Below are positions 7,918 through 15,127 of a stretch of 35,609 nt of DNA, piece by piece. Source of the stretch: Methanobacteriota archaeon (GTDB taxonomy: Archaea > Halobacteriota > Methanosarcinia > Methanosarcinales > Methanosarcinaceae). How positions within the stretch are numbered: the stretch's first letter is position 1; every line of letters starts with the position of its first letter. The stretch is from NCBI GenBank assembly GCA_016841625.1, contig JAENYU010000012.1:1-35609 (forward strand), in the 5' to 3' direction. Both the position numbers and the translations under genes were made by a program. The notes beneath the pieces are model-generated. The model did no database searches. It had not been told where the DNA came from and was given only the letters and a program-made list of their open reading frames with translations.

Positions 7918-9261
7918 TTAACAAACTACTTTAGGATCAAGCCAGCAAAATCCTTTGCCGTACTTGATTAGCTTTACTTTTTTTGGCGTTAAACTCTTTT
8001 TTAGCCCTTTGAAGGTTACTGATTTCCCTTTGTTGTGCATTCCTGCGGAATAGTACAACTTTCCTTCAACCTCTACCAAATCCATTGGCTGAAGAGGGTA
8101 TCTCTGTTTCCTGATACTGTAGCGTCCTTTCTTGATTCTTTGTTGCCTGTACTTTCTCAGGTTTTCCGTGTTAAGGTTCTTACTCCTGCAAGTCCGTCCA
8201 GAGTTCAGGTCTTGACCTGATTTGGTAGAGCCGTCTCTTGAATCAATGTACTTCGAATCATAGAATTTCGACAGACTACGGTTATTCCGGCGAATCTGCC
8301 TGATTATGAAAGGTTGATGTCTGATCTGCTTATCCACATTAACGGTGCAGAAAGCATCGTTGGCATGGGTCTTTTCAAGACCAAGGGTTAACCTTCTCAT
8401 TTTGGTCAGGTAACCGTAGGTAGCTTCGACATTCTCATAAGTTTGTTTCAGGATATCGAACACTTTCAGCTTGACCGTGTTCATAAACATAGCGTCCTTG
8501 AACCCTCTCGTTTTTGGCCTCCACGCCAACAGAAAACCCTTATGGTTTTTCGGGGTATGACACCGGGAGCAGAGGGTAATCAGGTTAGCGGGGCGGTCAG
8601 AGCCTCCGTTGCACCGGTAAACGATATGATGAATGTCGAGTCTGCGATATTTCCCGGCAGTGACAGGACAATCAGGATTCTGGCATTTGTAACCGTCCCG
8701 GTGCAGGATGTAGGCACGAAGGTTCTCATAACCCTTTTTTTCGCCTTCCTGATACTGTTTGCCTTTGATATCAGGATTCTTGATTTTCTGGATGTCAAAC
8801 TTGCCAATCTCAACTACAATTTTCGTAATTGGTAGAAGTTTGTACAGTTTTGCAACAAACCTCACATGACTGTCAAGCTTATGCCGGATCGAAGGAGCAA
8901 ACCAACCTTCCTTATTGGTGTTCTGGTCAAATCCCGGTTTTCGGTGTCTTAACCTGTTTCTCCGAGTCCTCCGGTACATTGTTCTTTCCTGGTTTCTCTC
9001 CACCATTCCGGTAAGAAGCTGGATTTCTCCCGCTATCAATTCCTCCTTCTTGGTAACTGCCGAAAACCCGATATTGGAGTAGCCGGTATCAATTCCGAGA
9101 GTGATTGGCTGAGTAGCATTCCCGGCAGGATAGAGTAACCTAATGGTAAATGGGATTCTTTGCACCACTTCCGCCTTGCCCGATTTTAGCAAAACTCTTG
9201 CCTTTCTCGGTGTGGTCGGCATCAATGGGTTTCCGTTATTGTTTATGACAAATACTTTCAA
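7918..9261 (-). CDS. iscB: IscB, RNA-guided HNH/RuvC nuclease
   Basis: 447 aa. The N-terminal PLMP domain (NNNGNPLMP, residues about 7-15) marks IscB. A split RuvC nuclease follows: RuvC-I GIDTG with Asp near 58, an Arg-rich bridge helix (RRTRRNRLRHRK) near 96-108, RuvC-II VVEIGKF with Glu near 151. Inserted next is an HNH domain with Zn-type Cys pairs and the catalytic DIHH near 209-212, then RuvC-III HANDA with His near 299 and Asp near 302. All catalytic positions are present, so it should be active. IscB proteins cleave DNA guided by an omega RNA encoded just upstream and are ancestral to Cas9. The best start is TTG at 9261: GGAGG lies 8 bases upstream and the protein then begins at the PLMP domain as in relatives. 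A GTG 39 bases earlier would put that ribosome binding site inside the gene. Confidence 0.92.
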   Translation of the reverse strand: MKVFVINNNGNPLMPTTPRKARVLLKSGKAEVVQRIPFTIRLLYPAGNATQPITLGIDTGYSNIGFSAVTKKEELIAGEIQLLTGMVERNQERTMYRRTRRNRLRHRKPGFDQNTNKEGWFAPSIRHKLDSHVRFVAKLYKLLPITKIVVEIGKFDIQKIKNPDIKGKQYQEGEKKGYENLRAYILHRDGYKCQNPDCPVTAGKYRRLDIHHIVYRCNGGSDRPANLITLCSRCHTPKNHKGFLLAWRPKTRGFKDAMFMNTVKLKVFDILKQTYENVEATYGYLTKMRRLTLGLEKTHANDAFCTVNVDKQIRHQPFIIRQIRRNNRSLSKFYDSKYIDSRDGSTKSGQDLNSGRTCRSKNLNTENLRKYRQQRIKKGRYSIRKQRYPLQPMDLVEVEGKLYYSAGMHNKGKSVTFKGLKKSLTPKKVKLIKYGKGFCWLDPKVVC

Positions 9262-9300
9262 AGTTTTGTCCTCCTGAATGGAGTTAGTCCACTTCGCCAC

Positions 9301-9502
9301 TGTTATACTGGCTTGTCAGTAACCCTTCCACTTCTCCTACCTCTCAGAGATGTTTAGTCGGGTCGAAATCTCCGTGGACGTGTGGAGTATCCACGAATAT
9401 CGTGACCAGTATAACGTACTTAGGCTAATCAACTAGGGCTTTTGCAAGCCCCTTACTCTAAAATCTAAGCCATACGGCTTAGATTTTAGGGAGGGGTAGT
9501 TG
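9301..9502 (-). ncRNA. Candidate IscB omega (guide) RNA
   Basis: In known IscB loci the omega RNA is encoded immediately 5' of iscB, with the guide at its 5' end. Here that region is strikingly structured. A long-range 10-bp stem (9302-9311 with 9406-9415, GTTATACTGG/CCAGTATAAC) encloses small hairpins at 9392-9404 and 9382-9394 (mutually exclusive). Further 5' in the RNA, a junction closed by TCAACTA/TAGTTGA (9428-9434 with 9496-9502) holds a 6-bp hairpin (9435-9450) and the 14-bp hairpin 9457-9488. No open frame crosses it. The strand, extent and guide position are inferred from the family. Confidence 0.55.
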
Positions 9503-10163
9503 ACTCTAATTCAAGGCTCATCCCGGCTCTGATTTCCAAATATTCTGTCTGGAACAGCTTTTTTATTTCTTCTTTATGGGTTGTGCAGTGCCCGGCTGCA
9601 ACAAGTTCCAGCCCTTCAAGCCTTTCGAATTCCTTGCTGTCGTGCAGGCCTCCGATAATTCCCTTTACCTTTCCAAAGTTAAGGGCAGAGTCCATGATTG
9701 CTGAAAGACCAGGGTGGGTGCAGCCGGTCAGCACATAAAGTCCCTTCCCGGAATCGAGGAGGAGGGACTGTTCTTTGATTTTATTTCCCAGTTCCCCGGT
9801 ACTCCTGACTCCGGGGATTATTTCCCGGCTTTCCCTAATTTCCACAAGCCTGGCTCTTTTTGCAATTTCAGCCCTGATGTTTTTTGAAAAGGAAGCGGGA
9901 ACATATACCGTAATTCCGGGACTTGCCCGGAGGACTTCGGGCACCCCTCCGATGTGGTCCCAGTGCTGGTGGGATAGGACAAGTTTCCGGATGCTTGTGG
10001 GTTCGATCTCCAGTTTTTTAAGGTTTTCAAGAAGGAGCCCGCCGTCCCATCCGGTATCAAAAAGGAGCGTCTCTTCTTCAGTTTCAAGCAGGGCTGCAAA
10101 GCCCCAGCTCCCGGTGAATCCCGGTTTTGCCTCGTTGTCGTATACTATGGTCAGTCTGAGCAA
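9486..10163 (-). CDS. Metallo-beta-lactamase-fold hydrolase
   Basis: 225 aa. The metal-binding motif HQHWDH is near residue 65, followed by further family positions (TGCTHPG near 165, GGLHD near 190, GHCTTH near 211). This group includes proteins annotated as dihydropterin ribofuranosylaminobenzene phosphate synthase-like hydrolases; the substrate here is unknown. The only available start is TTG at 10163, with GAAGG upstream and a stop shortly before it in frame. It lies 20 bases after NrpRI and is likely co-transcribed. The last residues (ESTTPP) and the stop are encoded by the palindromic left end of the IscB element, so the native C-terminus has probably been replaced by a few residues. 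Confidence 0.85.
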   Translation of the reverse strand: MLRLTIVYDNEAKPGFTGSWGFAALLETEEETLLFDTGWDGGLLLENLKKLEIEPTSIRKLVLSHQHWDHIGGVPEVLRASPGITVYVPASFSKNIRAEIAKRARLVEIRESREIIPGVRSTGELGNKIKEQSLLLDSGKGLYVLTGCTHPGLSAIMDSALNFGKVKGIIGGLHDSKEFERLEGLELVAAGHCTTHKEEIKKLFQTEYLEIRAGMSLELESTTPP

Positions 10164-10183
10164 GCTTCTGCCCTTCTTCTATC

Positions 10184-11158
10184 TCAGAGTTCGGACATGC
10201 TGCTGTATTCCAGCACCGTTGAGATTGGGTCGGTAATAATCTCGATCCCGGTTTCTTCGAGGGCACAGATCCCGTTGATCCCGCCTACCACTGCAATTCC
10301 GAACTTTCCTATTTCAACGGGAGCCCCATACAGATACTCGTCAATGTCTCCCAGAGGAAGGCAGCCTTTTAAGCCGGCTTTTTCTGCCTTTTCAATGATT
10401 TCCTTTACTATGCCATATGCCGAAGCATTTACCTGGCGCATGTTTGCAAGGATTTTCCCGTTCCCGTGTTCAAGCACTTCGAGTACCGAGGTCGGTTTCC
10501 TGGCCATGAAGACTTTTATCGGGTCGATGGATGTCCCGCTGTAGGATATCAGGTCCAGGAAGTGGGTAGGTGAGTTGTTTTCGATCTGCATGACCCCCCC
10601 GTAAGCAGGTTCTACAGGTATCCCCGCTTTTAGCATGAGCCCGTCAAAGGTAACGCTGCAGACGGTAGCAATTCCTATTTTCCCGGGGGGAAGGGTGATT
10701 TCCGTATCCGTATCCTCTTCAAAGATCCTGACCATCGGGCTTATTGTGTACCCGGAATTTGCCGTATAAGAAAGCACGTCACTGACGGTTTCGAAATCGT
10801 CCTTGTCAAAATATGAAACGTTTACTACCACATCGCCTTTGTTGGTCTCGGGGTTGTACGTGGTCCTGAACGCCATTTCTTCGATCCGGGAGATCACAAA
10901 ACCGAAACGGTCTCCGATAAGGGCGTCGTGCATCTCGCTTTCCCCAAGTTCCGTAAGCGTGCGCCCTGCATACCCGTGCTTGTGTGTAAAACCTCTCTCG
11001 TCCAGGATCCTAAGGTGGTAGCGGACTGCCCGTTCCCCTATGTCATAGCCCCTGCTGTTCAGTTCGTCGGCTATGGCCCGGGCACCTATGGGCTTGTCAC
11101 TTTCGTGAATTACCCTCATGATCTCTATGAGTTTTCGCTCTATTTGCGGATCCATCAT
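10184..11158 (-). CDS. nrpR: NrpRI-type nitrogen repressor
   Basis: 324 aa. Residues about 5-70 form a winged helix (GARAIADELNSRGYDIGERAVRYHL). The remainder is one NrpR (DUF128) effector domain. NrpR represses nif, glnA and related genes and is released by 2-oxoglutarate. In Methanosarcina the function is split: NrpRI carries the HTH and one NrpR domain, NrpRII only NrpR domains. This architecture fits NrpRI. The start is the ATG at 11158 (or the adjacent one at 11155); the 34 codons upstream begin with TTG and do not resemble the family. No nif or gln genes are nearby. Confidence 0.9.
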   Translation of the reverse strand: MMDPQIERKLIEIMRVIHESDKPIGARAIADELNSRGYDIGERAVRYHLRILDERGFTHKHGYAGRTLTELGESEMHDALIGDRFGFVISRIEEMAFRTTYNPETNKGDVVVNVSYFDKDDFETVSDVLSYTANSGYTISPMVRIFEEDTDTEITLPPGKIGIATVCSVTFDGLMLKAGIPVEPAYGGVMQIENNSPTHFLDLISYSGTSIDPIKVFMARKPTSVLEVLEHGNGKILANMRQVNASAYGIVKEIIEKAEKAGLKGCLPLGDIDEYLYGAPVEIGKFGIAVVGGINGICALEETGIEIITDPISTVLEYSSMSEL

Positions 11159-11433
11159 GTTAAACACCGTTGTACCCTGTATGTAAAATCGTGATCTTCG
11201 CGGGTTTTCGCGAGAAAAACTGTGGAATATATGAAAATGTTCCTGAAAATGTAAATTCAAGTATGTTGATGATTTTGATTCAATGCTGGTCTTAAATATT
11301 CAATTATAGTAAATCTTTTAGTACTTAAATAAGTTTGTCTCCTATGCCGCCGGGGACAGATTTTTACCTGACCGGAGCGAAACAATTTTACGGGTTTGGA
11401 AGGACGTTTTTTTCCGGGGTTTCCCTCTCTCTG
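11159..11433. other. Gene-free interval upstream of nrpR
   Basis: AT-rich; contains A/T-rich stretches that could serve as the nrpR promoter (around 11285-11335) but no clear single TATA box and no convincing gene. Confidence 0.45.
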
Positions 11434-11496
11434 GATAATGAGTACTTACACAATTTTTATATTTTCCTGAGGGATGAGAACTTACACCATTTTTAT
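11434..11496. repeat. About 37-bp tandem duplication spanning a gene end
   Basis: Two near copies, 11434-11460 and 11471-11496, sharing ACTTACAC-ATTTTTAT. The second copy covers the last codons and stop of the Zn-ribbon gene, so the sequence GTGTAAGT with its TAA is present twice. Confidence 0.8.
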
Positions 11497-12000
11497 CATC
11501 CCTCTGGCAGGGGAATAAACTTCTCCTGTCTCCTGAAGCTTTTTGAGGGTTTCGTCGAATTTTTCCGGGTCCAGGTCTTTTTCAAGGACATTTTCCCTGA
11601 GTTCTCCGGTTTCCATTTCCCCTCCGGCTGCTTCAAGGACTTCGAGAATTACTTTTCGCGAATCTTTTTTCCCGGCTACGGGTTTTGAAGACCTTCCGGC
11701 AGTTTGTCCCGGTAATTTCCCTCTGGTCCTCCTCCCGAAATCCGAATTTCCGCTTTCCTGAGAACGGTCTCCTGTAAATGGTCCTTCCTCTTTCCCCGAG
11801 ATTTTGGCCTGCAGGCGGGTCCTGGCAGCCACGGCTTTTTCAAGCTCTTCGGAAGAATAGAATACCCGGAGTTTCCTTACCCGCAGGCTGGCTCCGCAGT
11901 GCTGACAGCTTACGGTTTTTATCCCGGTCTCGATGATCTGGGCATGTTCCCTGCACCTGGGACAGACTACCACAGAGTAGCGAAGTTCTTCCGGGCTCAT
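11482..12000 (-). CDS. Zn-ribbon protein with C-terminal winged-helix-like domain
   Basis: 172 aa, function unknown. The N-terminus holds a zinc ribbon (CPRCREH, then CQHCGASLRV, residues about 13-40). A Ser/Gly/Lys-rich linker (about 65-110) follows, then a predicted small helical domain (KVILEVLEAAGGEMETGEL to the end) like a winged helix. This suggests a nucleic-acid-binding protein. The ATG at 12000 is 16 bases after the stop of the prenyltransferase homolog, whose final codons supply GGGAGG, so the two are likely one operon. Confidence 0.75.
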   Translation of the reverse strand: MSPEELRYSVVVCPRCREHAQIIETGIKTVSCQHCGASLRVRKLRVFYSSEELEKAVAARTRLQAKISGKEEGPFTGDRSQESGNSDFGRRTRGKLPGQTAGRSSKPVAGKKDSRKVILEVLEAAGGEMETGELRENVLEKDLDPEKFDETLKKLQETGEVYSPARGMIKMV

Positions 12001-12018
12001 GCCAAATTCCAGGCTGGT

Positions 12019-12693
12019 TCACCTCCCGTACCTTCTCTGCCGCTTCTGGAAATCCCTGATAATCCTTAGCAGGTCTATTTTTCGGACTTCCTTCCAGTTT
12101 ACGTCCGTGAAATAGAGTTCCGAGTACACGGACTGCCAGACCAGGAAATCCGAGAGTTTCTGGCCCCCTGACCGGATCATGATGTCGGGTTCGTGCTTGA
12201 CAAGCAGGCGGGATTCCAGCTCCTTTTCATCAATCTCTTCGGGTCTGACGCTGCCCTGTTTCACGTCCTTCAGGACTTCCAGCACCGCCCGGGTTATTTC
12301 TTCTCTCCCTCCTAAACCAAGAGAGACATATACAAAGAAATCTTTTCCTTCGCGCCTGGCTGTAACTTCTCCTTCCTGCCCGTAGATCCCATATCCTGTC
12401 TCGGGAGGTAGGTTAGAAAAGCTTTCTTCCAGCCGGGACGCAATTCCGGCCACAAGCTCCGTTTTTAATGCAGGGTCATCCTTGAGGATGTCCACGTAGA
12501 TGCTCACAAGTTCTACCCTGAATTTTCTGAATTCGAGGAATGCCAGCCGGAGTTTTTCCATACTTTTTGAGTCCAGAAGGTCTGTTTCCTTGAGAATTAC
12601 TGCCACATGCTTCGGAGTCGTTGAGGGGTATTTGGATATCTGCCAGGTCAGGTACCTCTCGTAGACTGGATAGCCGAATGAAAGCAGGTTCAT
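12019..12693 (-). CDS. Cis-prenyltransferase homolog lacking the catalytic motif
   Basis: 224 aa. The C-terminal half matches undecaprenyl diphosphate synthase-type enzymes: GLGGREEITRAV, DIMIRSGGQKLSDFLVWQ, YSELYFTDVNW, and the ending IRDFQKRQRR. The N-terminus aligns at PKHVAVI, but the DGNxRWA catalytic motif expected next is replaced by LKETDLLDS, and the following HxxG region is missing. Loss of the catalytic Asp suggests it is not a full enzyme on its own. Eukaryotic cis-prenyltransferases use a comparable non-catalytic partner (NgBR/Nus1), so a subunit role is possible (inference). The start ATG at 12693 has GGGAGG about 11 bases upstream and follows ychF by 46 bases. Confidence 0.85.
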   Translation of the reverse strand: MNLLSFGYPVYERYLTWQISKYPSTTPKHVAVILKETDLLDSKSMEKLRLAFLEFRKFRVELVSIYVDILKDDPALKTELVAGIASRLEESFSNLPPETGYGIYGQEGEVTARREGKDFFVYVSLGLGGREEITRAVLEVLKDVKQGSVRPEEIDEKELESRLLVKHEPDIMIRSGGQKLSDFLVWQSVYSELYFTDVNWKEVRKIDLLRIIRDFQKRQRRYGR

Positions 12694-12739
12694 CTGGAAA
12701 AGCTCCTCCCTGTGGATACTGCAAAAAGGTCCGGGGTTC

Positions 12740-13924
12740 TTACTTTGCGGTGGATACGATCTTGATTACGTCCCCGTTCTTAAGCTCGTGCTTTTCCCCG
12801 AGCCTGAGCCTGGTCCTCGCGTCCACTGCGTAGAGGAAACGGTCCCCTATTTCGGTGTGGATCTGGTAGGCAAGTTCGTGACAGGTCGAACCACGTTTCA
12901 TGAGATAGGCGTCAGGAAGCATGTTCTCGTTCTTGTCGGTCCATTTCCCTTCGTCTTCTACGGGATAGACCACTATCATGTCAAGCAGTTCGAAGACTGC
13001 CCTGTTGATGCATTCCTGAACTCCGCTTCCTTCCAGGTGCTCAAGCACCTTTTTGATAGCTTCAAGCCCTTTTTTCTGGGCTGTTGTCAGCTCCTGGGCA
13101 AGTATCTCGAAGCTCTCGTTTCCGGGGGTATATTTGATTGCCCCACTTTTGGCGGCGGATTTAAGGGCAAGTTCTGCGGCAGCACTTGTGGACACGACAA
13201 TCCTGTCGAGTTCCTCCAGCTTATCCAGGTTCTCCCTGGGAGCCACGTCTGACTTGTTTGCGGCAATTATCAGAGGTTTGCTGATTTCCCTCATGGTATC
13301 GCAGAGCCTTACCATGTCTTCTTCACTCCACTTCAAGTGATCCACCCGGAAAAGCCCTGTTTCAATCAGCGCGGCATTCACGTTGGATTCACTGATCCCT
13401 GCCCCTGCCAGCTGCTCGGCGATCACGAGTTCTATCTTGAGCCCTTCTGCCTGGATTTTTCTGGAAAGCCTGAACCAGTTCCTTTCCAGGATCCCGTAGA
13501 GCCACATGGTGATCTCCCTGTTCAGGAACGCAACATCTTCGAGGGGGTCGTGCTCTCCGATCTCCACGGGATTGCCTTCGGAGTCCGTTCCCCCCGAGGC
13601 ATCGACAACATGGATGATTACCTGAGCTTGCCTGAGTTCGTCCAGGAAGGTATTTCCAAGCCCTCTCCCTTTGCAGGCGTCAGGCACAAGCCCTGCCACG
13701 TCAATAATGTCTATCGGGACGCGCCTGACTCCTTCCACGCATTTCCCGCAGGTTTTTTGCTTCTCCCCGCAGGGGCATTCGACCTGGACATAGGTGATGC
13801 CGTGGTTGGCATTGATGGTTGTGAATGGATAATTTGCAATTTCGACATCTGCAAGGGTAGCAGCTTTGAAAAAAGTGGATTTCCCTGCATTGGGTTTTCC
13901 TGCAAGTCCTATAGTCATCGACAT
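12740..13924 (-). CDS. ychF: YchF-family GTPase/ATPase
   Basis: 394 aa Obg-related TRAFAC P-loop protein. G1 is GKPNAGKST (residues 8-16), G3 lies in DVAGLVP, and G4 is NKSD near 225. A TGS domain forms the C-terminus ([22 protein letters not shown]). A four-Cys insertion ([13 protein letters not shown]) near 50-62 is typical of archaeal members. YchF proteins act around ribosomes and stress; the exact role in archaea is not defined. Two ATGs (13924 and 13918) are possible and no ribosome binding site is visible, so a leaderless transcript is plausible. It heads a run of minus-strand genes. Confidence 0.93.
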   Translation of the reverse strand: MSMTIGLAGKPNAGKSTFFKAATLADVEIANYPFTTINANHGITYVQVECPCGEKQKTCGKCVEGVRRVPIDIIDVAGLVPDACKGRGLGNTFLDELRQAQVIIHVVDASGGTDSEGNPVEIGEHDPLEDVAFLNREITMWLYGILERNWFRLSRKIQAEGLKIELVIAEQLAGAGISESNVNAALIETGLFRVDHLKWSEEDMVRLCDTMREISKPLIIAANKSDVAPRENLDKLEELDRIVVSTSAAAELALKSAAKSGAIKYTPGNESFEILAQELTTAQKKGLEAIKKVLEHLEGSGVQECINRAVFELLDMIVVYPVEDEGKWTDKNENMLPDAYLMKRGSTCHELAYQIHTEIGDRFLYAVDARTRLRLGEKHELKNGDVIKIVSTAK

Positions 13925-14055
13925 AAATTATAAAAACGAGCTAGTTGCATTTAATCTTTATTGGTGGGGATGCCGGAGAAACAGGTTTTTCCCGAAAACC
14001 CCCCTGAAATTCCCAAAGGGGTCACAAGCTGATTTCCGGAATTCCGGCGATAAAC

Positions 14056-14062
14056 TTTATAT
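14056..14062 (+). promoter_or_regulatory. TATA box of the tRNA-Arg gene
   Basis: CTTTATATC lies about 45 bases before the mature tRNA, giving a predicted transcript start 15-20 bases upstream of it. Confidence 0.55.
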
Positions 14063-14104
14063 CGTTGAATGTTCTTATGGAGAGGTGCTCGTTGCGTACA
14101 ATGC

Positions 14105-14176
14105 GTCCCGATAGGGTAGCGGATATCCTTGAGGCCTGCGGAGCCTTAGACCTGAGTTCGAGTCTCAGTCGGGACG
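14105..14176 (+). tRNA. tRNA-Arg (GCG)
   Basis: The full cloverleaf can be drawn. Acceptor GTCCCGA/TCGGGAC (7 bp); D arm beginning GGGT with AGCGG loop; anticodon stem GAGGC/GCCTT with loop CTGCGGA and anticodon GCG at 14138-14140; short variable loop; T arm CTGAG-TTCGAGT-CTCAG; discriminator G. CCA is not encoded and there is no intron. Anticodon GCG reads CGC and CGT (arginine). Confidence 0.92.
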
Positions 14177-14181
14177 TTAAC

Positions 14182-14251
14182 TTCTTTTTTGTTTTTGATT
14201 TTTGTTTGACTTTTACGATTTTTGTTTGGTTTTTGATTTTTTTTATTCTGC
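14182..14251 (+). terminator. T-rich tract after the tRNA
   Basis: About 70 bases made mostly of T runs with a repeated TTTTTGATTTTTGTTTG motif directly follow the tRNA. This is the usual U-rich signal for archaeal termination. Confidence 0.65.
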
Positions 14252-14401
14252 AAACCGGGGTTCCCATTTCTCTTTGCTCAAGAGGATTTTGTATTAATGT
14301 TCCCAGTTACGAATGGGTGGAAATCTGGCCCTTACAACCGTTATGTCCTATGCCCTGGATCAAAAAATGGATAATTGAATATAAGAAGTGGGAACATATA
14401 G

Positions 14402-14411
14402 ATTATAAAAA
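14402..14411 (+). promoter_or_regulatory. TATA box of the lipoprotein gene
   Basis: GATTATAAAA lies about 95 bases before the ATG, predicting a start near 14433. Between this and the gene, the block GAATACAAAA occurs three times (14441, 14468, 14504), the last copy being the start of the coding sequence. Confidence 0.5.
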
Positions 14412-14501
14412 CCTGGAGCTATACGAATCAATAAATTCAGGGAATACAAAAGTCTATCAAAACAAGTGAATACAAAAGTCCATGGAATTCAGGGTATACT
14501 T

Positions 14502-14912
14502 ATGAATACAAAAATTTTGGTTTTGTTTTTGGTGCTCGCGTCACTTTTTATCTCCGGCTGTGCGGAGGAGGATGCAGGGCCAGTTGAGACTGATGAGGCC
14601 GGGGTTTCGGAATCAGGTGCCGAGGAGCAGGATGAAAGCTTGCCTGTCGGACCTACCGAAGAGCATATCGTTCGCCTGGAGTATTATGGAGTGATGACTC
14701 CTCCGGAAAGGGAGATCAACCGGGGAGATACGATTGCCTGGTGGAGCGATAAAAGGCAGGGTAACTACGTCCTTGTCAGTGAAGACGGGCTGTTTCCGAA
14801 TGAAGAACTTTCGTACAGGGTTCCTTTTAAGTACACCTTTAACGAGCCCGGAACTTACCTGTTCACGGTGGAAGATGTCCAGGAAATGAACCTGACCGTT
14901 ACGGTGAACTGA
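14502..14912 (+). CDS. Cupredoxin-like lipoprotein
   Basis: 136 aa. The signal peptide is MNTKILVLFLVLASLFIS followed by a lipobox Cys (SGC), so the protein should be exported and lipid-anchored. A long acidic linker (about 22-48) leads to a beta-rich domain ending YTFNEPGTYLFTVEDVQEMNLTVTV, the layout of plastocyanin-like or Ig-like folds. The full set of Cu ligands (His, Cys, His, Met) is not present, so copper binding is unlikely. It is one of the few plus-strand genes here. The ATG at 14502 has AGGG upstream; a GTG 36 bases earlier would add residues before the signal peptide. Confidence 0.75.
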   Translation: MNTKILVLFLVLASLFISGCAEEDAGPVETDEAGVSESGAEEQDESLPVGPTEEHIVRLEYYGVMTPPEREINRGDTIAWWSDKRQGNYVLVSEDGLFPNEELSYRVPFKYTFNEPGTYLFTVEDVQEMNLTVTVN

Positions 14913-14991
14913 ATTTATTTCCCGGGGTCCGGGAATCCCTGCAACAAAAAAAGTTTTCCGTTTTCTCTGATTATTTTTTGATAAAAAATAG

Positions 14992-15025
14992 ACTGCCTGT
15001 CATTCTTTCAGGAATCACAGGCAGT
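14992..15025. terminator. Hairpin after the lipoprotein gene
   Basis: ACTGCCTGT/ACAGGCAGT, 9 bp, with an inner ATTC/GAAT stem. It lies 80 bases after the lipoprotein stop, between convergent genes. Confidence 0.6.
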
Positions 15026-15034
15026 TCCCCTGGC

Positions 15035-15066
15035 ATCAGGGGGCGGGATGTTTTTGCATCCCTGAT
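15035..15066. terminator. Hairpin after the protease gene
   Basis: ATCAGG-GGATG pairs with CATCCCTGAT around a T-rich loop, with a small bulge. It lies 62 bases beyond the protease stop and likely marks its 3' end. Confidence 0.5.
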
Positions 15067-15127
15067 CATAATTTTTCCGGGGTTTGATTTTTGATATTTT
15101 TTCAGGAAGCCAGCTATTTTTTCGGGT

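Larger units (their letters stand above)
7840..9502 (-). mobile_element. IscB-carrying IS200/IS605-type element (ends approximate)
   Basis: The IscB gene is flanked by palindromes of the kind found at ends of IS200/IS605-group elements. Near one end is CAGCC-GAA-GGCTG (7861-7873) within C/G-rich arms. Near the other is a 14-bp stem CTAAAATCTAAGCC/GGCTTAGATTTTAG (9457-9488). No TnpA transposase is present, so any movement would need one supplied in trans. The left end appears to overlap the last codons of the MBL-fold gene. Exact boundaries cannot be fixed without an uninterrupted homologous locus. Confidence 0.6.

Noticed and set aside
7840-9502. TnpB or a Cas9 fragment instead of IscB
   Set aside because: The PLMP domain plus an HNH domain inserted in RuvC identifies IscB; TnpB lacks HNH, and the protein is too short for Cas9.
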